Source: an uncultured Coriobacteriaceae bacterium (GTDB lineage Bacteria > Actinomycetota > Coriobacteriia > Coriobacteriales > Atopobiaceae). Taken from it: DNA of 64,000 bases. A program made the translations under genes and the position numbers. Below, one piece after another: positions 1 to 6,992 of this stretch. The stretch covers positions 1 to 64,000 of the forward strand of contig CADALE010000006.1 in NCBI GenBank assembly GCA_902788705.1, read 5' to 3'. The notes beneath the pieces are model-generated. The model was not told the DNA's origin. It searched no databases and worked only from the letters and a program-made list of their open reading frames with translations. Each line of letters opens with the position of its first letter. The stretch's first letter is position 1.

Positions 1-1
1 C

Positions 2-64
2 GCTTCCATGGAGCTCGTCGAGGGCAAGGCCCTTCCTGGAGTGGAGGCGCTTCTCGATGCGTAA
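2..64 (+). CDS. pgk: phosphoglycerate kinase, C-terminal end only
   Basis: The frame starting at base 2 ends in SMELVEGKALPGVEALLDA and TAA, which is the usual C-terminus of bacterial phosphoglycerate kinase (Glu-Gly-Lys-x-Leu-Pro-Gly before the last helix). The rest lies upstream of the window. The stop overlaps the tpiA start by 8 bases, so the two glycolytic genes are translationally coupled. Only 20 residues are visible; the identification rests on this motif and the tpiA neighbour. Confidence 0.8.
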   Translation, partial: ASMELVEGKALPGVEALLDA

Positions 65-824
65 GAGGATGATTGCTGGCAACTGGAAGATGAACAAGAC
101 CTTCTCCGAGGCTGTCGTCCTGGCTCAGGGCCTGGCCAAGGAGCTTGCGGACGGCACCGGCGACGTCGACGTCGTCGTCGCTCCCCCCACGATCAACCTG
201 AAGGGCGTCGCGGAGGTCATCGAGCAGGAGAACGCCCCGTTCGCGCTTTCCGCCCAGAACGTGTACTGGCAGGAGTCCGGCGCCTACACCGGCGAGACCG
301 CTCCCAACATGCTCGAGGCCATTGGTGCTACCTACTGCATCATCGGCCACTCCGAGCGTCGTGACTACTTCGGCGAGACCGACGAGGACATCAACAAGAA
401 GGCCAAGGCCCTTATGGCCCATGGCATCGTGCCCATCAGCTGCTGCGGCGAGTCCCTCGAGATCCGCGAGGCCGGCAAGCACGTCGAGTTCGTCGTCGAC
501 CAGATCAAGAAGGACACCGAGGGCCTCGTGATTGACGACCCCGCCAAGTACGTCATCGCCTACGAGCCCATCTGGGCCATCGGCACCGGCAAGACCGCTA
601 CGGCCGACGACGCGCAGGAAGTGTGCGGCGCCATCCGTGCCACCCTCGTCGAGATCTTCGGCGAGGAGACCGCCGCGGGCATCCGCGTGCTGTACGGCGG
701 CTCGGCCAACCCCAGCAACATCGCTGGCTTCCTGGAGAAGGAAGACGTTGACGGCGCCCTCGTGGGCGGCGCCTCCCTCAAGGCCGACGGCTTTGCCGAC
801 ATGGTGCGCAGCGCCATGGCATAA
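57..824 (+). CDS. tpiA: triosephosphate isomerase
   Basis: Interconverts dihydroxyacetone phosphate and glyceraldehyde 3-phosphate in glycolysis; a cytoplasmic TIM barrel. The 255 residues match the family length. Visible catalytic residues are Asn9 and Lys11 (AGNWKMN), His98 (IIGHSERR) and Glu170 (YEPIWAIGTGKTA), with the phosphate-binding GG near residue 235 (LVGGASL). The start overlaps the end of pgk, with GGAG at 43-46 serving as ribosome site inside pgk. A strong hairpin follows the stop, so tpiA ends the glycolytic operon. Identification is secure. Confidence 0.98.
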   Translation: MRKRMIAGNWKMNKTFSEAVVLAQGLAKELADGTGDVDVVVAPPTINLKGVAEVIEQENAPFALSAQNVYWQESGAYTGETAPNMLEAIGATYCIIGHSERRDYFGETDEDINKKAKALMAHGIVPISCCGESLEIREAGKHVEFVVDQIKKDTEGLVIDDPAKYVIAYEPIWAIGTGKTATADDAQEVCGAIRATLVEIFGEETAAGIRVLYGGSANPSNIAGFLEKEDVDGALVGGASLKADGFADMVRSAMA

Positions 825-849
825 GCCCTTGCACTAGGGTTTGAGCAGG

Positions 850-879
850 GGGACCCGGGCTCATCGCCCGGGTCCCTTT
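850..879 (+). terminator. intrinsic terminator after tpiA
   Basis: Perfect 11-bp inverted repeat GGGACCCGGGC / GCCCGGGTCCC with a 5-nt loop, followed by TTTG, 26 bases after the tpiA stop. Confidence 0.85.
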
Positions 880-965
880 GCGTGCGCAGCGAGGCCCTTG
901 AGCCCGTGTCGCATGCGACGAGGGCTCCGACCCCTCGCTGCGCTCCGTGGCTGACTCGTCTTACG

Positions 966-994
966 TGGTATGCTACGATTGTTTGTACACAATC
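966..994 (+). promoter_or_regulatory. extended -10 promoter with inverted-repeat operator for the MFS gene
   Basis: TGG-TATGCT at 966-974 looks like an extended -10. It is followed at 977-994 by a palindrome with perfect outer arms, GATTGT-TTGTAC-ACAATC, placed where transcription would start. A repressor bound here would block the MFS gene at 1010. No regulator gene is adjacent, so the cognate factor is unknown. Confidence 0.5.
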
Positions 995-1009
995 AATCGA
1001 AGGGAACGC

Positions 1010-2260
1010 ATGACTGACGGAGCTCGCGACGAGTCCCTCTTTCGCATGCCCAACTACCCCGCGTGGTTTGGCGCCGACACGGCCCTGCTCTGCGGGTCGG
1101 CCGTGCATTGGATCGTCATCTCGCTCATGGCCTACGAGCTTTCGGGCTCGGTTACCATGGCGGGATGGTTCTCCACCGCGCGCGGCGTCATGAGCGTCAT
1201 CACCCAGGTGGTGGGAGGGGCCTTCGTGGATCGTCACGACCATCGAACGCTCCTGCTTGTGCAGTCGGGCGTGTGTGGCCTGCTCTGGCTCACGATGGGC
1301 ATGCTCTATGCCACCGGGCGCCTTACCTTCACGCTCTTCATGGTACTCTGCCTCTCGTCGAGCGCCGTCTTCGGGTTGCTTGACGGCACGTCAAACGCCG
1401 CGCTCATCACGGTGGTGGGGCCCGAGCGCTATGCCCAGGCCGAGAGCCTCAACCAGGGTCGCGATGCCGCCGTGCGCATGTCGGGGTCGCCGCTTGGGGC
1501 CACGCTGTTTGGCCTGTGGAACCCCGCGCCGTTCTTTGCGAGCGCCTTCTGCGACCTCGTGGCCTTTGCCTGTTCGCTTACCCTCAGCCTTCCTGACCGC
1601 CCCGAGGTCAGGCAGGCCGAGCACACTGTCTCGTCGTTCGTGCGCGACCTCGTCGAGGGATGGCGGTGGGTGTTTGCCAGCAAGACCATCGTGAACGCCG
1701 TCATCATCATGGGCCTCTTCGAGTTTGGCGGCTTCGCCATGCGTCAGGCCATCAACCTGCAGATGGTCTCGTCGGGCGTCGACGCCCTGCTCATCAGCCT
1801 CATCAACGTGATCAGTGGCGTGGCCACCTTGGCGGGCTCGCTCGTGTCGTCCCGCGTGTGCGACCGCGTCCCCGTGGGTAGGGGCGTGATCGGCATCCTG
1901 GCGTTCATGGCGCTTGGGTACGCCCCGCTGGTCTTCTCGAGCGCCTATGGGTCGGTGGTGCTGAGCTCGATCCTTACGAGCCTGCCCATGCCGCTCTTCG
2001 GCGCGCTGGTCAACGGCTTCGTGTTCTCGAAGACGCCGGTCGATCGCCAGGGACGCACGCGTGCTGCCGTGATGACCGCGATCATGTTCTTTGGCAGTGG
2101 TTCAGGTGCGCTTGCGGGCGAGCTGCTGCCGCGCATCGGGTTCACGGGCTTCGTGGTGGCGATGATGGCACTGGTCCTGTGTTCGGTGGTGCTCGCGGCA
2201 CTCAACCCGCGCATCCGCGCCATCCCGTCAAGCCCGCACTGGGCCGAGGTCGAGCTGTAG
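1010..2260 (+). CDS. MFS transporter
   Basis: A 416-residue integral membrane protein of the major facilitator superfamily, with regularly spaced hydrophobic helices and the loop 2-3 signature GGAFVDRHDHRTLL (G-x3-D-R-x2-R form). It resembles drug-efflux type MFS proteins, but the substrate cannot be read from the sequence. The ATG at 1010 is preferred over the upstream 947 start because GAAGGGA precedes it at proper spacing and the palindrome at 977-994 would otherwise be coding. It is a stand-alone gene, probably controlled by that palindrome. Confidence 0.85.
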   Translation: MTDGARDESLFRMPNYPAWFGADTALLCGSAVHWIVISLMAYELSGSVTMAGWFSTARGVMSVITQVVGGAFVDRHDHRTLLLVQSGVCGLLWLTMGMLYATGRLTFTLFMVLCLSSSAVFGLLDGTSNAALITVVGPERYAQAESLNQGRDAAVRMSGSPLGATLFGLWNPAPFFASAFCDLVAFACSLTLSLPDRPEVRQAEHTVSSFVRDLVEGWRWVFASKTIVNAVIIMGLFEFGGFAMRQAINLQMVSSGVDALLISLINVISGVATLAGSLVSSRVCDRVPVGRGVIGILAFMALGYAPLVFSSAYGSVVLSSILTSLPMPLFGALVNGFVFSKTPVDRQGRTRAAVMTAIMFFGSGSGALAGELLPRIGFTGFVVAMMALVLCSVVLAALNPRIRAIPSSPHWAEVEL

Positions 2261-2411
2261 GCCAGGGCTTGGCACCTGCGGCTCCAACATCGGGCCCGCT
2301 ATGCATGGAAGCGGACCCATTGCTGCATACCTTGTCATTTGCGTGCACGTGCTGCCCTTGTGCTATCCTTAAGCACTGTTGGTAACGAAGCCTCTCAAGA
2401 AGGAGCCTTCC

Positions 2412-2660
2412 GTGGGAATCCTCAACATCTTGCTCACCATCGTGCTGTTTGTTTCCGGCATCCTCACCGTCATCCTGGTGCTCATGCATTCGGGCAAGGG
2501 CACGGGCGTGTCCGACCTCATCGCCGCCTCGATGTACAGCTCGTCGGCGGGCTCGGCCGTGGTCGAGAAGAACCTTGACCGCCTCACCGTCATCACCTCG
2601 GTCATCTTTGGCGTGACGGTCCTCATCATGACGCTCACATTCCCGCTGGGCGTCATCTAG
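2412..2660 (+). CDS. secG: preprotein translocase subunit SecG
   Basis: A small membrane subunit of the SecYEG channel that assists protein export. The 82-residue product has two hydrophobic helices (about residues 4-24 and 54-76) separated by the SecG-typical loop MHSGKGTGVSDLIAASM. The GTG at 2412 is chosen because AGAAGGAG at 2398-2405 sits 6 nt upstream; an ATG at 2379 would place that ribosome site inside the gene. A TGC-TATCCT extended -10 lies at 2361-2369. The position after pgk-tpiA is common in Gram-positives and agrees with the call. Confidence 0.92.
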   Translation: MGILNILLTIVLFVSGILTVILVLMHSGKGTGVSDLIAASMYSSSAGSAVVEKNLDRLTVITSVIFGVTVLIMTLTFPLGVI

Positions 2661-2687
2661 GGTTAGTCATATAGGGTAATGGCCTGA

Positions 2688-2728
2688 GGGGTCAGGAGGG
2701 GAAATCCCTTCCTGGCCCCTTTGCTTTT
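2688..2728 (+). terminator. intrinsic terminator after secG
   Basis: A 14-bp near-perfect stem (GGGGTCAGGAGGGG with CCCTTCCTGGCCCC, loop AAAT) followed by TTTGCTTTTG. It may also end the convergent gene at 2786 on the other strand. Confidence 0.8.
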
Positions 2729-2785
2729 GTGTGACAAAGGCCACGACGGGGCCTTTGGGCAGGGGTCCTTCGCCTTCGCCCGCGA

Positions 2786-3280
2786 TCAGCTTGCCTCGCT
2801 GCCCCTGCGACGTAGCCATCCCACGTACTCGGCATACGTTGCCAGCTCGCGGATCTCGCCAAGCTGGAGCATGGAGAAGGGAATGCGCTCGTCGTCACCG
2901 AGCGGCAGCTCGTCGTGGAAGTCGGCCCATCCCGCGCGCTCGCCAAGCGGCGAGAGCGCCTGGACCCGCTGCGTTGACAGGGGCAGGCCGCTCACGTAGA
3001 TGCAGCGCCTCGTGACGTCCACCAGCAGCGGGTACTCCGTGATGTCAAGGAGGCCAGGGTAGTATTGGCCGCCCTCCCCGTACCCGTGGAGGTCGCGCTC
3101 GTCTGCGGGCCACTTGGATCCCATTCGCTGCGCAGCCTCCTCGGGGGCGTCGCAGCCATCCAGGAGCGCCACAAGGTAGGAGGGCCACTCGAGCAGCCTG
3201 CCCCCGAACGTCTCGGGCAGGAACACCCAATCCACGAACTGGTCATCGACGAACACCGACACGGTTGGCCTGAACGACAT
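2786..3280 (-). CDS. hypothetical protein
   Basis: A 164-residue soluble protein that I do not recognise. It starts MSFRPTVSVFVDDQF and is rich in Asp, Glu, Trp and Tyr, with no signal peptide, membrane helix or metal motif visible. The ATG at 3280 follows GGAGGTGGGATC, an excellent ribosome site, which argues against the longer upstream frame. It is divergent from the glutamine synthetase-like gene; a TGC-TACAAT extended -10 on the minus strand lies at 3311-3319. Codon use matches its neighbours, so it is probably a real resident gene. Confidence 0.7.
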   Translation of the reverse strand: MSFRPTVSVFVDDQFVDWVFLPETFGGRLLEWPSYLVALLDGCDAPEEAAQRMGSKWPADERDLHGYGEGGQYYPGLLDITEYPLLVDVTRRCIYVSGLPLSTQRVQALSPLGERAGWADFHDELPLGDDERIPFSMLQLGEIRELATYAEYVGWLRRRGSEAS

Positions 3281-3368
3281 GATCCCACCTCCACGACATG
3301 GCCTTTGTTGATTGTAGCAACTGCCCAAGGCAAGGGTGACCCCACCTGATGCCTCGCCGCTTGCGTGC

Positions 3369-3414
3369 GAAACGGGTGCGTAACGTGCGTGTGGGATGCT
3401 AGGCATGGGATAAT
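3369..3414 (+). promoter_or_regulatory. promoter of the GS-like gene with GlnR-type box
   Basis: GAAAC (3369-3373), six bases, GTAAC (3380-3384), six bases, GTGGG: this follows the GTnAC/GAAAC half-site grammar with 6-nt spacers described for actinobacterial GlnR. TGG-GATAAT at 3406-3414 is an extended -10, so the box covers the -35 region. The gene at 9525 encodes a GlnR-like protein, giving a candidate partner. Confidence 0.5.
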
Positions 3415-3449
3415 GACGTATCCTATGCTTTCCTAGGGAAGGAGCGCAC

Positions 3450-4787
3450 ATGGGCACCGACATGAACATCGACTTCGTACTTCGCACAATCGAGGAGCGC
3501 GACATCCGCTTCGTACGCCTGTGGTTCACCGACGTACTGGGCAACCTCAAGTCGTTCTCCATCGCGTCCGAAGACCTCGACCAGGCCTTCGAGGAGGGCA
3601 TCGGCTTCGACGGGTCGGCCGTCGAGGGCTTCGTGACCCCCGAGGAGTCCGACATGCTGGCCTTCCCCGATCCCACCACCTTCCAGATCGTGCCCAGAAT
3701 GGGCAACCAGGCACCTACGGCGCGCGTCTTCTGCGACATCAAGACGCCGTCGCGCGACCCCTTCGACGGCGACCCGCGCGGATGCCTCGAGCGCGTGTTC
3801 CGCGCCGCCGACGACAAGGGCTACGTGCTGATGGTCGGGCCTAAGATTGAGTACTTCTACTTCAGGGACGAGGGCCCCATCCCCGTCCCGCTGGACAACT
3901 CCGGCTACTTCGACCTCACCTCGTCTGACGCCGTCACCGACCTGCGCCACCAGACCATCCTCATGCTTGAGCGCATGTCGGTGCCGGTAACCTACTCCTA
4001 CCACACCAACGGCGTGTCGCAGAACGCGGTCGAGCTTCGCTATGCCGACGCACGCGCCTGTGCCGACAACATCATCACGGCCCGCCTGGTGGTACGTCAG
4101 GTGGCGCATGCCAACAACCTGTTTGCCTCGTTCATGCCTAAGCCGCTTACCGAGGTGTCGGGCTCGGGCATGTTCCTGTACCAGTCCATCTTCGATCACG
4201 AGGGCAACAACCTGTTCTGGGCGCCCAAGGAGCAGCATCCGGCGCACCTCTCCGAGCTTGCCCAGCACTACGTGGCCGGCCTGCTCAAGTATGCACCCGA
4301 CTACACGCTCATCACCAACCCCACGGTCAACTCGTACAAGCGCCTCGTGCGCAACGGCGAGGTGCCCATCTACGCAACGTGGGGCCGCAAGGACCGCACG
4401 GCGCTCGTGCGCGTTCCCGCCCACAAGCCGGGCAAGCACCAGTCCACGCGCGTCGAGCTGCGTCAGGCCGACCCCACGGCCAACCCCTACCTCACCTTTG
4501 CCGTGACGCTGGCTGCCGGCATTCGTGGCGTGGAGGAGGGCCTGCGCCTTCCCGACGAGGTGTCCACCGTGGGCATGACCGACGCCGAGGCCCGCAAGCT
4601 GGGCATCGAGCGCCTTCCGCGCTCGCTGGGCCGCGCCATCGAGCGCTTCGAGAGCAGCTCGTTCGTGCGCGAGGCGCTGGGCGACCACATCTGCGACTAC
4701 CTGCTTGACGTGAAGCGGCGCGAGTGGCATGACTACCGCTCCACCGTCACCGACTGGGAGCGCGAGCGCTACTACGCCGGCTGCTGA
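3450..4787 (+). CDS. type I glutamine synthetase homologue lacking metal ligands
   Basis: A 445-residue protein, the length of GSI-alpha enzymes such as B. subtilis GlnA, and collinear with them (GFDGSAVEGF, ASFMPKPL, NPTVNSYKRLV, STRVELRQADPTANPYL). Aligned by eye, four of the six metal and active-site ligands are replaced. GPEPEF is GPKIEY (first Glu to Lys), HHEVAPGQHE is YHTNGVSQNA (both Glu lost), and GSGMH is GSGMF (His lost). Only the second Glu of the first motif and the Glu of RVELR remain. I infer that it is not a normal synthetase but a regulatory or altered-specificity homologue. A catalytically intact type III enzyme lies at 27862. The ribosome site is GAAGGAG; a GlnR-type box precedes the gene. 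Confidence 0.85.
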   Translation: MGTDMNIDFVLRTIEERDIRFVRLWFTDVLGNLKSFSIASEDLDQAFEEGIGFDGSAVEGFVTPEESDMLAFPDPTTFQIVPRMGNQAPTARVFCDIKTPSRDPFDGDPRGCLERVFRAADDKGYVLMVGPKIEYFYFRDEGPIPVPLDNSGYFDLTSSDAVTDLRHQTILMLERMSVPVTYSYHTNGVSQNAVELRYADARACADNIITARLVVRQVAHANNLFASFMPKPLTEVSGSGMFLYQSIFDHEGNNLFWAPKEQHPAHLSELAQHYVAGLLKYAPDYTLITNPTVNSYKRLVRNGEVPIYATWGRKDRTALVRVPAHKPGKHQSTRVELRQADPTANPYLTFAVTLAAGIRGVEEGLRLPDEVSTVGMTDAEARKLGIERLPRSLGRAIERFESSSFVREALGDHICDYLLDVKRREWHDYRSTVTDWERERYYAGC

Positions 4788-4813
4788 CGGAGCATTCCAA
4801 AGATTGTGTGCAT

Positions 4814-4850
4814 GCGGGGCGCCATCCAAAGGGAGGCGCCCCGCCCTTGT
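4814..4850 (+). terminator. hairpin terminator after the GS-like gene
   Basis: Perfect 10-bp inverted repeat GCGGGGCGCC / GGCGCCCCGC with an 11-nt loop, followed by a weak CCTTGT tail. Confidence 0.7.
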
Positions 4851-4949
4851 GCGTCAACCTGCCCAAGCGGCTTTCGGGAGTTGGGCCACATATTGATGAT
4901 ATGCCTCTTTTTATGCGCGTTTTTAAGGAAACGACCCGATCGCTATTCG

Positions 4950-5004
4950 TTCTGACAATGTGACAGCTTGATAAAATTGCGCCCCTGTCCACGGGTTTGT
5001 CACA
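4950..5004 (+). promoter_or_regulatory. promoter of the amino-acid ABC operon, with inverted repeat
   Basis: TTCTGA (4950-4955), 16-nt spacer and TAAAAT (4972-4977) form a plausible promoter in an AT-richer patch. TGTGACA (4959-4965) and TGTCACA (4998-5004) are inverted copies flanking the -10 and might bind a regulator. GTGAC-n6-ATAAA here is only a weak match to the GlnR half-site pattern. A leader of about 140 nt follows with no gene in it. Confidence 0.4.
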
Positions 5005-5119
5005 ATGTTGGGTGAATATGATTGCGTCCGCTCGCAAGGAGCGGGGCCGTTGCGCGAAACACCCGGTACACCCGCCGGTCGCGCAGGCGGCTCATAAACC
5101 TCAAGGAAGGGGATATTCC

Positions 5120-5977
5120 ATGAGCAGCCACAACATCACCCTCGATCGCCGAAGCTTCCTCGCCGCCTCCGCCTCCGTTCTGGGCATGGCCCTTGCCGCA
5201 TGCGGTGGGTCCGGCTCGTCGGACGCCGCGCCTGCCGAAGAGGTTGCCGCAGGGGAGGCCATCGAGTACACCCTCGTCACCGACGGCAAGCTGATCGTTG
5301 CCTCCGACCTCGACTTCCCGCCCCTCGACTCCTTCGAGGGCGGCGTTGCCCAGGGCTTCGACGTCGACCTCTCCAACGAGATCGCCTCTCGCCTTGGCCT
5401 GGAGTGCGAGTACCTGCCCCCGATGGACTTCGACTCCATCATCCCGATGATCAAGCAGGGCGGCAAGGCCGACATTGGCAACTCCGCCTTCTCCATCACC
5501 GAGGAGCGCAAGCTTGAGATCGACTTTACCGACGCCTACCTCGACTCCAACCTGGGCGTTGCGGTCAAGAAGGGCCTTGGCGTCGTTGGTGACGAGGCGG
5601 CCATCGTCAACGCCCTCAACGCTCCCGACATGACCGTCGCGGTTCAGGCCGGCACCACCGGCGCCGACTGGGCCGCGGAGAACCTGCCCAACGCCACCAT
5701 CGTGCCGCTTGCATCCGTCACCGTGTGCATGACCGGCGTGTCCACTGGCCAGTACCAGGCGTTCTGCGCCGACCTGCCCGTCATCAGCCACCAGTGCACC
5801 GTCTCGTTCACCGACTGCGAGATCGCCCTCGAGATTCCCACGGGCGAGCAGTACGGCATCGTCGTTTCCAAGGACAACCCCGGCCTCACCGCTGCCATCA
5901 ACCAGGCCCTCGCCGACATGGAGGCCGACGGCACCATGGCTGAGCTCAAGGAAAAGTGGTTCGGCGCCAACGAATAG
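5120..5977 (+). CDS. amino-acid ABC transporter substrate-binding lipoprotein (1)
   Basis: A 285-residue periplasmic-type family 3 binding protein for polar amino acids, anchored outside the membrane. The N-terminus carries a twin-arginine motif DRRSFLAA and a lipobox LAAC (Cys around residue 30), so it is probably a Tat-exported lipoprotein. The SBP_bac_3 core follows (GFDVDLSNEIASRLG, ADIGNSAFSITEERK, VAVQAGTTGADWA). The start is at 5120, after AAGGAAGGGGA; an upstream in-frame extension has no ribosome site. It is followed 73 nt later by a paralogue with blocks of near identity, then permease and ATPase genes. Substrate (glutamine, glutamate or another) cannot be fixed. Confidence 0.9.
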   Translation: MSSHNITLDRRSFLAASASVLGMALAACGGSGSSDAAPAEEVAAGEAIEYTLVTDGKLIVASDLDFPPLDSFEGGVAQGFDVDLSNEIASRLGLECEYLPPMDFDSIIPMIKQGGKADIGNSAFSITEERKLEIDFTDAYLDSNLGVAVKKGLGVVGDEAAIVNALNAPDMTVAVQAGTTGADWAAENLPNATIVPLASVTVCMTGVSTGQYQAFCADLPVISHQCTVSFTDCEIALEIPTGEQYGIVVSKDNPGLTAAINQALADMEADGTMAELKEKWFGANE

Positions 5978-6050
5978 CATCCGACGGCCACCCCTGCCCT
6001 GGTAGGCACGGGTGGCCTGCCAGCATCATCCCGTACGAAAGGACATCATC

Positions 6051-6881
6051 ATGAGCACCATTTCCCGTCGTCAGTTCCTCGCGACTGCCGCCCTCAGCCT
6101 CGGCACCATGGGTCTCGTTGCCTGTGGCGGCGCCTCCTCCGGCGACACCGGCACCGATACTGCCGCCGACGCCGCTGCCGAGTACACCCTGGTCAACGAG
6201 GGCAAGCTCACCTGCATCTCCAACCTCTACTTCCCGCCCTTCGAGTCGATGGACGAGACCACCGGCGAGCCCGTCGGCTTTGACATCGACGTGTCCAAGG
6301 CGCTTGCCGAGCACATGGGCCTCGAGGTCAATTGGCTGCCCAGCCAGGCCTTCGACTCGCTCGTGCCCACCATCAAGGCTGGCGGCACCGCCGACATCGC
6401 CATTGCCGGCATGACCATCACCGACGCCCGCAAGGCCGAGGTTGACATGTCCGACCCCTACGTCGACTCCAACCAGTCCGTCGTCACCAAGGTTGGCTCC
6501 GAGGACACGCTTGACACCCTTAACGCCGAGGGCAAGAAGATTGCCGTGCAGGCGGGCACCACGGGTGCCGACTGGGCCACGGAGAACCTGCCCAACGCCA
6601 CCATCGTGCCGCTTGACGACATCATCTCGGCCATGAACGGCGTGCTTACCGGCAGCTACGACGGCCTGGTCACCGACCTGCCCGTGGCTGGCTACCAGAT
6701 CAAGAACTCCTTCACCGACCTGCAGATCCTCGAGCCCATCCCTACGGGCGAGCAGTATGGCATCGCGGTCTCCAAGGACAACCCCGGCCTTACCGCCGCC
6801 ATCAACCAGGCCCTGGCCGACATGGAGGCCGACGGCACCATGGCAGCCATCGAGACCGAGTGGTTCGGCGCCGAGGTGTAA
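6051..6881 (+). CDS. amino-acid ABC transporter substrate-binding lipoprotein (2)
   Basis: A 276-residue paralogue of the preceding gene. It has a twin-arginine signal SRRQFLATAAL and lipobox LVAC, then a family 3 solute-binding fold with GFDIDVSKALAEHMG and IAIAGMTITDARKAEVDMS. The latter is closer to the canonical ligand-pocket motif than in paralogue 1, which reads IGNSAFSITEERK. The last 40 residues and the segment AVQAGTTGADWA.ENLPNATIVPL are almost identical between the two, indicating recent duplication or gene conversion. The ribosome site is GAAAGGA. It shares one permease and one ATPase downstream, so two receptors may feed one channel. Confidence 0.9.
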   Translation: MSTISRRQFLATAALSLGTMGLVACGGASSGDTGTDTAADAAAEYTLVNEGKLTCISNLYFPPFESMDETTGEPVGFDIDVSKALAEHMGLEVNWLPSQAFDSLVPTIKAGGTADIAIAGMTITDARKAEVDMSDPYVDSNQSVVTKVGSEDTLDTLNAEGKKIAVQAGTTGADWATENLPNATIVPLDDIISAMNGVLTGSYDGLVTDLPVAGYQIKNSFTDLQILEPIPTGEQYGIAVSKDNPGLTAAINQALADMEADGTMAAIETEWFGAEV

Positions 6882-6992
6882 GCACGCCCACCGAAGCGGA
6901 TGGCTGCCAAGCGCCTGCCATCCACAAGCACCAACCTAGCTGCGGGGTCCCTCCAAAGGGGTCCCGCAGCGTCAAATATGAAAGGGGAGGGA

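Noticed and set aside
3423-4829. Long minus-strand frame opposite the GS-like gene
   Set aside because: Antisense artefact of codon bias; no ribosome site and low-complexity composition.
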